Positions 26,209 through 37,023 are shown, counted from the stretch's first letter. The stretch: DNA of 64,000 nucleotides from Planctomycetales bacterium 71-10 (GCA_001898385.1 MKTT01000087.1:112216-176215); one strand, 5' to 3'. Notes: generated from the letters alone by a model not told the origin. A program made the numbers and translations.

Positions 26209-27312
26209 TCAGACGCGCGACGACCGTCGCGAGCGGCGGCGACGGCGGGCGAAGTGGGGGGCGGGCGCGCCGTCGGCGTCCGCGACGCCGGTGGAGACCA
26301 GGCGGAGGAGCCGGTCGGCGGCGTGGCGGCGGCAGCGGCGGCGGACCTGGGACCAGGGCTCGCCGACGATCGTGATGGCGGCCAGGTCGGCCACGCCCAG
26401 CCCGGCCGTTTGGGCCCGCCGCAGATAGGCGACGTCGAGCGGGTCGAAGCCCATGATCGCCGCGGCCACGGCGTCGACGGCCACCGGGTCGGTCCCGGCG
26501 ATCACCGTCCCCAGCCGCAGCATCGTCCCCAGCCGAGGCCCCTGGCCGTGCATGCCCGTGAAGCCGTCGACCACGCTGATCCGAGGCGCGGCGACCGCCG
26601 CCAGGGCCATGAGCCGTTCCACCGCGCGGCCGGCGCGGTCGAGCCGCCGCCGCTCCGCGCCGGTCGGCCGCATCCCGCCGCCGATCGATCGCAGCTTCAG
26701 CCAGCTCCGCGCCACCCGCCCGCGCCAGGTCTCCAGCGACGAGCACGCCGGGACCAGCCGCGCGGGGATGCGGCGGGCGCACGCGTCGTCGTCGAAGCGG
26801 CGGTCGTCGCGGTGGAGGATCGAGGCCAACCCCGGCAGCCCCAGCCCCAGCCGGAACGTCCCGTGGGTCTTCGCGACGGCCAGCGACACGCGGCAACCCG
26901 ACTCGACGAACGCCTTCGAAACCCGCAGCGACCCCGGCCCGGCGTCGCGCGCCGCCCAGGCGTCGGCCTCGGCGTCGAGGTCGTGGTAGGCGACGGGCCG
27001 GCCGTCGGTCTCGGCGACGTAGCCCAGGCTTTCGAAACAGGAGGAGGCCGACGGCCTCGCGTCGGCCTTGGAGGCGACCACGTCGATCGTCTCGGCCCCG
27101 GCGGCGGCCAGGGCGTCGACCGTCGCCGACAGCGCGTCGCGGTCTGTCGAGGCCCACGCGCGGCCCAGCTCGTCGAGCGTCGGCGCGACCGCGGCGGACC
27201 CGCAGCGTTGGACGGCGGCGCGGACGTCGTCGGCGATCAGCGCCAGGGCCTGCGCCACGGCGCCCCGGCGTCGGTCGCCCTGCACCACGGCTACCCGGAT
27301 CGCGTCGTCCAT
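26209..27312 (-). CDS. DUF362-domain protein
   Basis: A 367-residue DUF362 protein; the function of the family is not established. Family landmarks are the SLAVAKTHG stretch, the SVVDGFTGMHGQGPRLG loop and GTDPVAVDAVAAAIMGFDP near the C-terminus. It lacks the CxxCxxC ferredoxin segment found in some DUF362 proteins, so no iron-sulfur cluster is indicated. It overlaps the 3' end of the upstream GT2 gene by 22 bases and sits between two glycosyltransferases, suggesting a job in the same glycan or glycolipid pathway. ATG 27312 has GGAGG eight bases upstream. Confidence 0.85.
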   Translation of the reverse strand: MDDAIRVAVVQGDRRRGAVAQALALIADDVRAAVQRCGSAAVAPTLDELGRAWASTDRDALSATVDALAAAGAETIDVVASKADARPSASSCFESLGYVAETDGRPVAYHDLDAEADAWAARDAGPGSLRVSKAFVESGCRVSLAVAKTHGTFRLGLGLPGLASILHRDDRRFDDDACARRIPARLVPACSSLETWRGRVARSWLKLRSIGGGMRPTGAERRRLDRAGRAVERLMALAAVAAPRISVVDGFTGMHGQGPRLGTMLRLGTVIAGTDPVAVDAVAAAIMGFDPLDVAYLRRAQTAGLGVADLAAITIVGEPWSQVRRRCRRHAADRLLRLVSTGVADADGAPAPHFARRRRRSRRSSRV

Positions 27313-28439
27313 CGCTGGAGCCTCCGTGCCAGTCGCCGCCAGGCCGGCGTGGGGATGGGCCGCCCGCCGCGGTCGACCCGGCCGTCGGCCGTCGCCCGGA
27401 GCCGACGGTCGACGACGTGCCAGCGCGCCAGGGCGATCACCACCGACGCGCCGCAGCAGACGAAATAGACCAGGTGGAGCGGGAACGAGCCCGCCGCGAA
27501 CGCCGCCCCGCGACGCCTCGCCAGGTAGCGGTACAGGTCCTTGTTGAGCAGGCCGACCGCCGCCGCGCACCCCAGCGCCGCCGGCCCAGCCCAGGGCGTG
27601 AGCGCCGTCGCGGCCGTCGCCAGCAGCAGGCCGCCGGTCGCCGCCACGGAGAGCTTCTGGCCGAGCTGCACGTTCAGGTCGGTCTCGACGGTCCCGCTCC
27701 GCTTCATCAGGAGCATCCACGGCACGCCGCGGCGGAAGACGTCGGTCCGGACCATGTCGAACAGCGTCCAGCGCTTCATGTGGGTCGCCAGGACGTCGCG
27801 GGCCAGGACGATCCGGCGGCCCGCGCGGGTCAGGCGGTAGCCCAGCTCGATGTCCTCGATGGACGGCCGGGCGTAGAGCCGGGGGTCGAAGCCGCCGAAC
27901 TCGCGGAACTCGGCCCGGCGGATCATGCCGCAACCGGTCCAGAACGTGTGGGCCGGGCGGGCGTCGTCCACGAAGTCGCCGCGCTGGTGGACGTAGTGGT
28001 GCAGCAGGTTGCGGAACCGGCTGACCAGCCCCGGCGCCGTCGGCCGGTCGTCGTACGAGCCGAACAGGGCGGTCAGGCCCGGGTCGGCCAGGAACCGCGC
28101 CATCCCGCGGCCGATCGCGTCCGGGTGGACGGCGACGTCGGCGTCGAGGAAGAAGATGAGGTCGCCCGAGGCGGCCTCGGCCCCGAGGTTCCGCGCCGCG
28201 GCCGGGCCCAGGGGCCGGCCGTGGGCCAGCACGGCCGCGCCGTGGCGGGCCGCCAGCTCGCCGGAGCCGTCGGTCGACCCGTCGTCCACGACGAGCAGCT
28301 CATCATAGGCCCAGGAAGATTCACGAAGCCGGCGGAGGCATCGCCCGAAGTCCTCGCCCCCGTTGTGGACGGGCACGACGACCGAGAGCGACGGCCTCCC
28401 CGGCCCCGCGCTCGCCGGACCGGCGGGGACGTCGTCCAT
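27291..28439 (-). CDS. Family 2 glycosyltransferase with C-terminal membrane helices
   Basis: A 382-residue GT-A enzyme. The catalytic domain reads LSVVVPVHNGGEDFGRCL, VVDDGSTDGS and FFLDADVAVHPD (DxD-type metal site), with a GFDPRLYARPSIEDIELGYR acceptor/base segment. The C-terminal third holds two or three membrane helices (about 268-350), so it acts at the cytoplasmic face on a lipid-linked acceptor, by analogy with similar enzymes. It is the first gene of the GT2-DUF362-GT4-phosphoesterase operon. ATG 28439 is preceded by GAGGGTG. A well-formed promoter lies about 170 bases upstream. Confidence 0.9.
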   Translation of the reverse strand: MDDVPAGPASAGPGRPSLSVVVPVHNGGEDFGRCLRRLRESSWAYDELLVVDDGSTDGSGELAARHGAAVLAHGRPLGPAAARNLGAEAASGDLIFFLDADVAVHPDAIGRGMARFLADPGLTALFGSYDDRPTAPGLVSRFRNLLHHYVHQRGDFVDDARPAHTFWTGCGMIRRAEFREFGGFDPRLYARPSIEDIELGYRLTRAGRRIVLARDVLATHMKRWTLFDMVRTDVFRRGVPWMLLMKRSGTVETDLNVQLGQKLSVAATGGLLLATAATALTPWAGPAALGCAAAVGLLNKDLYRYLARRRGAAFAAGSFPLHLVYFVCCGASVVIALARWHVVDRRLRATADGRVDRGGRPIPTPAWRRLARRLQRWTTRSG

Positions 28440-28611
28440 GATTCACCCTCGCCCGTCAAAGGAAACGCGCGCCGGTATGCGTTCACCATCCGTGGGATCG
28501 CCCGAGCACGCGCCTCGACCGCAGCCGCCGAACGGGGCGAAGAACTCGCGGTTGTCGTCTCAAGAAGTCTCGTCCACCCGTCCACGTCCTGCGGACGCGA
28601 CGTGCGGCGGG

Positions 28612-28639
28612 ACTCTATCAGATCCCCGGATCCTGTCAA
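28612..28639 (-). promoter_or_regulatory. Sigma70-like promoter of the GT2 operon
   Basis: On the minus strand a perfect TTGACA (28639-28634) is followed after 16 bases by TAGAGT (28617-28612, 4/6). Transcription would start near 28604, leaving a leader of about 165 bases before GT2. The MITE target duplication begins only seven bases upstream of the -35 box. Confidence 0.6.
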
Positions 28640-28646
28640 CCGGTCC

Positions 28647-28924
28647 TGCCGCCGGGGTGTGCCTTTGGATTTTGGCGAATCGCGTCGGGTGGGGTGGGCA
28701 TCGTATCGGCCTTCCCCCCTGGCGGGGGAAGGTGGCCCGCAGGGCCGGATGAGGGGGAGGACGAGCGAGAAAGCCGTCGGGACCCCGAGCCGGTCGGGCG
28801 GGCCTTCGAATCCCGACGGTGCCCGCGCTTCGCGTCCCCCTCATCTGACCCCTGTGGGGTCTGTCTTTCCCCGCGAGGGGGGAAGACGCCGACCGCTAAA
28901 TTCCAAAGGCACACCCTGCCGCCG
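28647..28924. repeat. 8-bp direct repeats (target-site duplication) bracketing the MITE
   Basis: TGCCGCCG occurs directly at 28647-28654 and 28917-28924, touching the two terminal inverted repeats with no spacing. Removing one copy and the element restores a continuous intergenic sequence. Confidence 0.8.
28655..28916. mobile_element. 262-bp MITE with 19-bp terminal inverted repeats
   Basis: The left end (28655-28673) begins GGGTGTGCCTTTGGA and the right end (28898-28916) is its inverted copy with a single mismatch. Immediately outside both ends lies the same eight bases, TGCCGCCG (28647-28654 and 28917-28924), a perfect target-site duplication. Inside, two inverted copies of a subunit each fold into a C-run/G-run hairpin (28710-28732 and 28864-28885) and share a GATGAGGGGGA box; the first subunit resembles a widespread intergenic repeat seen in many bacteria. 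There is no transposase, so it is a non-autonomous element mobilised in trans. An eight-base duplication fits several DDE transposase families; I cannot name which. Confidence 0.85.
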
Positions 28925-29038
28925 TCCGCGGAGGCCGTCGCCTGCGCCCCACAGCGTCCCTCGCCATCCCCAATTCCGGGGTGGCGGCCGTCCCCGCGGG
29001 TTATCCAGGATGGTTCGGCGTTTTCATGCAAATATCCT

Positions 29039-29056
29039 GCATTGTGGCCGCAATGC
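29039..29056. promoter_or_regulatory. Inverted repeat just upstream of the zinc-ribbon kinase
   Basis: GCATTG (29039-29044) and CAATGC (29051-29056) form a perfect six-base inverted repeat around six bases, 30 bases before the start codon and just before the ribosome-binding site. It could be an operator or a small leader hairpin. No clear promoter was found beside it. Confidence 0.35.
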
Positions 29057-29086
29057 GCTCGAATTCGGCGGGAGGGGGGATTCCTG

Positions 29087-31534
<2,448 letters not shown>

Positions 31535-32146
31535 GGGCCCCGGGACGATCCATGCGGGATCGCGGCCGATTCTTTCGGGAATCCTGAAATCCCGCGACCC
31601 CGGCTGCGGACCATACGGGAAGACGGGCGTTCTTTGACAACTTGCAATCGCGAATCGACCCTCCGCTGCAACCCCATCGGGCGACATCGTCCGGATCGTC
31701 CTTCGGCGAAGCCTGCGCCATCGGGCCGTCGAGCCGCCCTCGGGTGGCGATGATCGAGGAGCGACGAAATCACACATCGACTTCGACGATCAAAGCCAAT
31801 ATCAGGGCGCGGAAGAAATGAATCAAGTGTTGAGTTTCAAAGACTTTGTGTCGTGATCATTGGAAAGTCGGCGTCCTCGTCCCGCGGCGAAGGAACCCAT
31901 ATCGGACCCGACCGTCGCGGGCGTAAAAGTAGGCGATGAGGAGCGTCGCGGCGATCAGGTCTGGAGCGGCGGACTCGGATAGGTTGTGCGGAGAGGCGGC
32001 GGGCTGGGCCGTAACACCGTAGGTGTCGAACGCCGAGGAGCGACCATCGTGAGCCGCGCGACCCTGGGGCGTCCGAGAAACTGGCCTCGCGCCTCGGGGG
32101 GAGTTACGATCCGATTCTCCCCGATCCACCAACCCCGAGGCCGACG
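31535..32146. other. 612-bp intergenic region, AT-richer, no coherent gene
   Basis: The stretch around 31620-31860 is clearly less GC-rich than the surroundings. It holds a perfect TTGACA at 31634-31639 without a matching -10 box, and a GGAAC (31892-31896) followed after 16 bases by CGTCGC (31913-31918), an ECF-promoter-like pair whose -10 is imperfect. A 91-codon leftward reading frame (31857-32132) has no ribosome-binding site or recognisable similarity. The end carries the hairpins described at 32091-32141. Confidence 0.4.
32091..32141 (+). promoter_or_regulatory. Leader with two competing hairpins over the SGNH-hydrolase ribosome-binding site
   Basis: GCCTCGGGG (32091-32099) can pair with CCCCGAGGC (32133-32141), which contains the GAGG serving ATG 32147. 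The same G-run can instead pair downstream: GGGGAG (32098-32103) with CTCCCC (32117-32122), freeing the ribosome-binding site. The arrangement is directly visible; any switching is speculation. Confidence 0.35.
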
Positions 32147-33259
32147 ATGACCAGGACCCTCGCGACCCTCCCTCTCGCCCTCCTCATCCTTATCCTTGCA
32201 CCGCGGACGACGGCCGCCGAGGAGCCCGTCGCCTGGCGAGACGTCCGGACGCTGACGCTCGAAGGCCGCGCCTGGGACGAGCCCGCGCTCAAGGCCCCGT
32301 TCGATCGGCTCCCGGCGAAGGCCGAGGGGGTCGTCCGGCCGCCGGTCTGGAACCTGTCGCGGGACTCGGCCGGCATCGCCGTCCGGTTCGTCACCGACGC
32401 GACCGAGATCCACGCCCGCTGGACCGTCACGAAGGACCGTCTGGACATGCCCCACATGCCCGCCACCGGCGTCAGCGGCGTCGACCTCTACGCCCGCGAC
32501 CGCGACGGCGCCTGGCGCTGGGCGGCCGTCGGCCAGCCGACCGAGAAGTCCAACACCAAGATGCTGGCGAAGGGTCTCGACCCGGGCCGCCGCGAGTACC
32601 TCCTCTACCTTCCTCTCTATAATGGAGTGTCGGCGGTGGAGGTCGGCGTCCCGACAGGGGCCGAGATCGCCCCGGGGCCGGCCCGTGAGCCGGGCTCGGC
32701 GAAGCCCATCGTCTTCTACGGGACCTCGATCACCCACGGCGGATGCGCCTCGCGGCCGGGTATGGCGCACGTCGCGATCCTCGGCCGTCGCCTCGACCGG
32801 CCGGTCGTCAACCTGGGCTTCAGCGGCAACGGCACGATGGATCCGTCGGTGGCCGACCTGCTGGTGGAGATCGACGCGGCCGTGTACGTCGTCGACTGCC
32901 TCCCCAACATGACGGCCGAGATGGTCACCGAACGGACGACCCCGCTCGTGAAGGCGATCCGCAAGGCCCGCCCCGACGTCCCCATCGTCCTCGCCGAGGA
33001 CCGCGACTACACCAACAGCCGGCTCCTCGAATCCCAGCGGCGTCGGAACGCGACCAACCACGAGGCGCTTCGGGAGGAGTACCGGAAGCTCGTCGCCGAG
33101 GGCGTGACCGGCCTGCACTACCTGGAGGGGAGCGTCCAGCTCGGCGACGACGGCGAGGCGACCGTCGACGGCTCGCACCCCACCGACCTCGGCTTCGTCC
33201 GCATGGCCGACGCCTTCGAGCCGGTCATCCGGAAGGCGCTGGGGGCGAAGGCCCCCTGA
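32147..33259 (+). CDS. Secreted SGNH/GDSL hydrolase with N-terminal beta domain
   Basis: A 370-residue exported esterase of the SGNH superfamily, of the kind that deacetylates carbohydrates or hydrolyses esters. A signal peptide (TLATLPLALLILILAPRTTAAEE) precedes a jelly-roll-like N-terminal domain (about 45-175). The catalytic domain has VFYGTSITHGG (nucleophile Ser), LGFSGNGTMDP (Gly and Asn of the oxyanion hole), VVDCLPNM and VDGSHPTDLGF (Asp and His), so all four SGNH blocks are present. ATG 32147 has GAGG six bases upstream, inside a possible hairpin. It converges with the ECF-like sigma gene. Confidence 0.88.
   Translation: MTRTLATLPLALLILILAPRTTAAEEPVAWRDVRTLTLEGRAWDEPALKAPFDRLPAKAEGVVRPPVWNLSRDSAGIAVRFVTDATEIHARWTVTKDRLDMPHMPATGVSGVDLYARDRDGAWRWAAVGQPTEKSNTKMLAKGLDPGRREYLLYLPLYNGVSAVEVGVPTGAEIAPGPAREPGSAKPIVFYGTSITHGGCASRPGMAHVAILGRRLDRPVVNLGFSGNGTMDPSVADLLVEIDAAVYVVDCLPNMTAEMVTERTTPLVKAIRKARPDVPIVLAEDRDYTNSRLLESQRRRNATNHEALREEYRKLVAEGVTGLHYLEGSVQLGDDGEATVDGSHPTDLGFVRMADAFEPVIRKALGAKAP
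33241..33256. terminator. Hairpin at the convergent end of the SGNH hydrolase and sigma-factor genes
   Basis: GGGGGC (33241-33246) pairs with GCCCCC (33251-33256) around a GAAG tetraloop, directly before the hydrolase stop codon. No T-run follows. Confidence 0.4.
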
Positions 33260-33266
33260 GGCCGGC

Positions 33267-34016
33267 TCAGTCCTCGAACTTGAGCTTGGCCAGGGACGGC
33301 TTGCACAGGTCCAGGAGCTGGAGGTCCCCCAGCTCCTCCTCGACCGCCTCGCGGCTCGGGTGCTTGAGCGAGACCCGGACCTCGTCGATGAGGAACTCGG
33401 TGAACTTGTCGCGGGCGCGGTGGAGGATCTGGCGGAGGTTGCCGGCGGTCATGGGGCGGCCGATCCGCGCGGCCAGCTCCTCCGCCAGCTCGGGCGACCG
33501 CATCTTCGGCCGGGCCAGGCGGAGCCGCATCACCTCGTGGAACGGCTTCCCCGTGTTGGACTCATAGGCCCGCAGCGCGTCCCAGGCGCGGGCGAGTAGG
33601 TCCTGCCGCCAACTGATGAGGAACTGCCGGTCGAACTCGCCCAGGCCGTCGTCGCCGACGATGTCGGCCTCCATGGCGGTGTCGAGCTGGGCCGCCCCCT
33701 GGCGCTTGCGGAAATGGTCGACCATCAGGTTGTGCAGGGCCCGCTTGAGGTAGTCGCGGAACCGGCCCCGGCTGGGGTCGAAGTGGCGGAACTTCCCCTC
33801 CAGGAACTTGACCGAGAACTCCTGGTTGAGGTCGCGGGCGGCCTCGGGGTCGCCGACGACCTTCAGGAGGTAGCGGTGGACGGCGCCGGAATAGCGAAGC
33901 ATCAGCAGTTGCTTGGCCGCGTCGGCCTGCTCCGGCGTCCCGTTCTGGGCCTGATAGAGCAGCGTCGTCTGGGTCATCAGCTCGGAGAGCTTGGCTTTCG
34001 GTTCGCCTGCTTCCAA
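33267..34016 (-). CDS. ECF-like RNA polymerase sigma factor
   Basis: A 249-residue sigma-70 family protein of the short (regions 2 and 4 only) type common in planctomycetes. Region 2 covers RYSGAVHRYLLKVVGDPEAA through FRDYLKRALHNLMVDHFRK; region 4 covers RSPELAEELAARIGRPMTAG and NLRQILHRARDKFTEFL. No anti-sigma gene is adjacent, and the C-terminus extends about 50 residues past region 4. TTG 34016 is taken as the start because AAGGAG lies seven bases upstream; the ATG at 33977 has no ribosome-binding site. The leader contains a GC hairpin (about 34068-34098). It is divergent from a small gene that has an ECF-type promoter. Confidence 0.85.
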   Translation of the reverse strand: MEAGEPKAKLSELMTQTTLLYQAQNGTPEQADAAKQLLMLRYSGAVHRYLLKVVGDPEAARDLNQEFSVKFLEGKFRHFDPSRGRFRDYLKRALHNLMVDHFRKRQGAAQLDTAMEADIVGDDGLGEFDRQFLISWRQDLLARAWDALRAYESNTGKPFHEVMRLRLARPKMRSPELAEELAARIGRPMTAGNLRQILHRARDKFTEFLIDEVRVSLKHPSREAVEEELGDLQLLDLCKPSLAKLKFED

Positions 34017-34125
34017 GGCCCTGCTCCTTGACGCAAGTCGTTGCCTGATGGGTTGATGATGCTTCAGCGGCCTGCCCGCCGGGCGATGGCGGGGGCCGCG
34101 GGCCGGAAAAAACGAAGGCGCGACT

Positions 34126-34152
34126 GGAACGATCGGCCGGGGACGACGTAAA
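34126..34152 (+). promoter_or_regulatory. ECF-type promoter ahead of the small basic gene
   Basis: GGAAC (34126-34130) and CGTAAA (34147-34152) are separated by 16 bases, matching the general ECF pattern GGAAC-N16-17-CGT. The site faces the small gene at 34214 and lies about 110 bases from the divergent ECF-like sigma gene, which may recognise it; that link is inferred. Confidence 0.5.
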
Positions 34153-34213
34153 GGTTTGTGAGGGGGGGACGTCGAGCGACGCCCCTCATCATCATACAGA
34201 CGGAGGACGGACC

Positions 34214-34513
34214 ATGAACCACCCGAGTCGGACAGCCCAGCGCCGAAGCCGGACTCGCGGGGGCTTTGGTCACGCCTCGTCACGCCCTTATCATACCCTC
34301 CGCCGGGTCGTCTCGGCGGGCGATTCGTTGCGGGAGGCGTGCCGATCGCTCGGCCGCCGGCTCGCGGACGACGCCCGGCGCGGGCTCGACGCGGCGACCG
34401 CCGGATTCGCTCTCCTCGCCTCGACCTGGTCGCGGCGGCCGGCCCCCGTGCCGATCCCGCTCGACTCCTCGTCCGCGAAGTTTCGGCGATCGCGGATGAA
34501 CCATCGGAGATGA
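34214..34513 (+). CDS. Small basic protein, unknown
   Basis: A 99-residue, strongly Arg-rich protein with no family I recognise. The middle (SLREACRSLGRRLADDARRG and DAATAGFALLAS) could form amphipathic helices; the ends look disordered. Evidence that it is real is contextual: GGAGG lies seven bases before ATG 34214 and an ECF-type promoter lies about 60 bases upstream. It sits between two sigma-factor genes, so a regulatory role is possible but unproven. Chance open frames are frequent at this GC content, so it could be spurious. Confidence 0.45.
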   Translation: MNHPSRTAQRRSRTRGGFGHASSRPYHTLRRVVSAGDSLREACRSLGRRLADDARRGLDAATAGFALLASTWSRRPAPVPIPLDSSSAKFRRSRMNHRR

Positions 34514-34710
34514 GCGGCCTCGCGCCGCCGTCTCCTTCGACATAACGTCATTTCGACCCGCCGGATGCGTCCCCGAGACGTCGCGTCCGCGGTCCGCGCC
34601 GCCCGGGCCCTTCGATCGGCCCCGGGGGACGCGACCGCCGCGCCAGGGGGGCCGCGCGCCGACGGGTCCGACGCGGACCACGCTGGATCGGGAAAGGAAG
34701 TCTAGAGGAT

Positions 34711-35664
34711 ATGAAGATCGCCGAACGCACCACCGACCGCCGCGACGAGCTCTCCAACAGCGTCCTCCTCAACCGAACGGACGTGCGGGTCCTGACCCCC
34801 GAGGAGGAGCGCCGGATCCTGATGGAACTGGACGAGCACCGCCGCCTGCTCGCCGCCGCCGCGGAGGCCGGCCTCCATGGCGACGCCGAGTTCGACGTCC
34901 AGGAGTTCGTCCGGACCGTCCTGGCCTTCGGGCCGCCGGCGAGCGACGAGGAGGCCGTCTTGCAGGCCGTCGCCCGCGCCTACAACGCGACGCGGACGCG
35001 GCTGGCCATGGCCAACCTGCGCCTGGTCGCCCACGTCGCCCGCCGCTACCGCGACCGGGGGCTGTCCGAGTCGGACCTCCTCCAGGAGGGCTTCTGCGGC
35101 CTGCTCACGGCCATCGATCGCTACGACGTGGCGAATACGACCCGGCTGGCCTCCTACGCCGTATGGTGGATCCGCCAGGCCCTCCAGAGGGCGGTGGCCG
35201 CCGGCGCCTACCCGGTCCGGCTCAACCCGCGGCACCTCCAGAAGCTGGCCGAGGTCAGCCACGAGGCCGAGGGCCTGGCGGGGCCGAAGCGCCCCCGCTC
35301 GGCGGCGGCCGAGGCGACCCTGAAGCAGATCCACACGGCCACCCGTCCCGCCCTGTCGCTCGACGCCCCGCTGGGCGGCGAGGGGGGGGCCCGGCTGATG
35401 GACACGCTCAGCAGCCCGGCCGCGGAGGAGGCCGAGGAGTTCGATCGCGACGAGCGGCTGGCCGCGCTGATCGGCCAGCTCAAGCCTCGCGAGCAGGTCG
35501 TCCTCCGGCTCCGGTTCGGCCTCGGCGGCAGCGAGTGCCACTCGCTCAGCGAGGTCAGCCAGGTGCTCGACGTCTCCAAGGAGCGGATCCGGCAGATCCA
35601 GGACGCCGCCCTCGCCAAGCTCCGCGGCCTCGCCCGCAAGCCGACCTTCTGCGAGGTCGGCTGA
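34711..35664 (+). CDS. SigA/RpoD-like group 2 sigma factor
   Basis: A 317-residue sigma-70 protein with regions 2, 3 and 4 but no region 1.1 and only a short region 1.2-like start. Region 2 is canonical: ANLRLVAHVARRYRDRGLSE, DLLQEGFCGLLTAIDRYD and LASYAVWWIRQALQRAV. Region 4 has LKPREQVVLRLRFGLGG and VSQVLDVSKERIRQIQ, with the usual helix-turn-helix. Lack of region 1.1 and small size argue for an alternative (group 2-like) rather than the primary housekeeping sigma. ATG 34711 has GAGG three bases upstream, a close spacing. It precedes the dxr operon. Confidence 0.88.
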   Translation: MKIAERTTDRRDELSNSVLLNRTDVRVLTPEEERRILMELDEHRRLLAAAAEAGLHGDAEFDVQEFVRTVLAFGPPASDEEAVLQAVARAYNATRTRLAMANLRLVAHVARRYRDRGLSESDLLQEGFCGLLTAIDRYDVANTTRLASYAVWWIRQALQRAVAAGAYPVRLNPRHLQKLAEVSHEAEGLAGPKRPRSAAAEATLKQIHTATRPALSLDAPLGGEGGARLMDTLSSPAAEEAEEFDRDERLAALIGQLKPREQVVLRLRFGLGGSECHSLSEVSQVLDVSKERIRQIQDAALAKLRGLARKPTFCEVG

Positions 35665-35731
35665 ACCGAAGTCCGCCCCAGACCGGCCGCGGCCCCCCCG
35701 CCGCGGCCGGCCGGCGTCGCGCCGGGCCGGC

Positions 35732-35760
35732 TTGTCGGGGATGGGGGGAGAATCTATAGT
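35732..35760 (+). promoter_or_regulatory. Sigma70 promoter of the dxr-rseP operon
   Basis: TTGTCG (35732-35737, 4/6) and TATAGT (35755-35760, 5/6) are separated by 17 bases. The start point near 35767 leaves a leader of about 100 bases before dxr. This promoter also shows that a frame opening at 35732 cannot be the true dxr start. Confidence 0.62.
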
Positions 35761-35866
35761 GCTAGGAGGCTCGCGGGGCCCGGCGTCCCGGAGCGCCCAA
35801 GGGTCGGGCGCGTTGCGACTTGGGTCGGGGCCGAGCCCGGCCGCGACGGGGACGATGGGAGTGGCG

Positions 35867-37023
35867 ATGGAGCGAGGGGAATCCACCACGCGCGTCGTGG
35901 TGCTGGGCTCGACCGGGTCGATTGGGCGCAGCGCCCTCGATGTGATCGGTGCCGGCGGGGCGCCGGGGCTGCTGGCCCACGGCCTGAGCGCGCATTCCAA
36001 CTGGGAGCGCCTCGCCGACCAGGCCCGATCGGCGGCCCCTCGGTTCGTCGCCCTCACCGACGACGGCCCGCTCGCCGAGGCCCGCTCCGCCCTGCGCGGG
36101 ACCGGCGTCGAGGTCCTCGCCGGCCGCGACGGCGTCCTCAAGATGGTCACGGATGAGGCCACCGACCGCGTGCTCGACGCCATCGTCGGGGCCGCCGGGC
36201 TCGAAGGGGCCTGGGCCGCGCTGGAGGCCGGCAAGACGGTCGCCCTGGCGAACAAGGAGACCCTCGTCGTCGCCGGCCCGCTGGTCATGGACCTCGCCCG
36301 CCGCCGCGGCGCCCGGCTCCTCCCCGTCGACAGCGAGCACTCGGCCATCTTCCAGGCCCTCAAGTCGGGCGGCCGTCGCGAGGTCAAGCGGGTCGTCCTC
36401 ACCTCCTCCGGCGGCCCCTTCCGCGGCAAGACCCGGGCCCAGCTCCGCGACGTCACGCCCGCGATGGCCCTGAAGCATCCCACCTGGGCCATGGGCCCGA
36501 AGATCACCATCGACTCGGCCACCCTGATGAACAAGGCCCTGGAGGTCATCGAGGCCCGCTGGCTGTTCGACCTGGAGCCCGAGCAGATCGAGGTCGTCAT
36601 CCACCCCGAGAGCACCATCCACTCGATGGTCGAGTTCGTCGACGGCAGCGTGATCGCCCAGCTCTCGCCGCCGGACATGCGGCTCCCCATCCAGTACGCC
36701 CTGACCTATCCCGACCGCCACCCCTGCCCCGGGCCGCGGCTCGACCTGACGAAGCCTTCGGCCCTGCACTTCGAGCCCCCGGACCGCGAGACCTTCCCCG
36801 CGCTCGACCTCGCCTACGAGGTCATGCGCCAGGGGGGGACGGCCGGGGCGGCCCTGAACGCGGCGAACGAGGTCGCGGTGGGCCGGTTCCTGGCCGGCGA
36901 GATCGGCTTCCTGGACATCCCCCGCGCCTGCCGGGCGGCGCTCGACCATCACGAATACGACCCCCGCCCGACGCTCGACCGCCTGTGGAAGGTCGACGCG
37001 CGGGCCCGCCTGGAGGCGCAGCG

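Noticed and set aside
28694..29086. N-terminal extension of the zinc-ribbon kinase
   Set aside because: The extra 131 codons translate the MITE and the intergenic region; ATG 29087 has a near-ideal ribosome-binding site.
31857..32132. A 91-codon leftward frame with a hydrophobic stretch in the intergenic region
   Set aside because: There is no ribosome-binding site, the composition is not protein-like, and no neighbour supports it.
34068..34098. GC-rich hairpin in the leader of the ECF-like sigma gene, followed on the plus strand by AAAAAA
   Set aside because: For the leftward transcript the T-run precedes the stem, so it is not an intrinsic terminator; for the rightward strand the run is A, not T. 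No function is supported.
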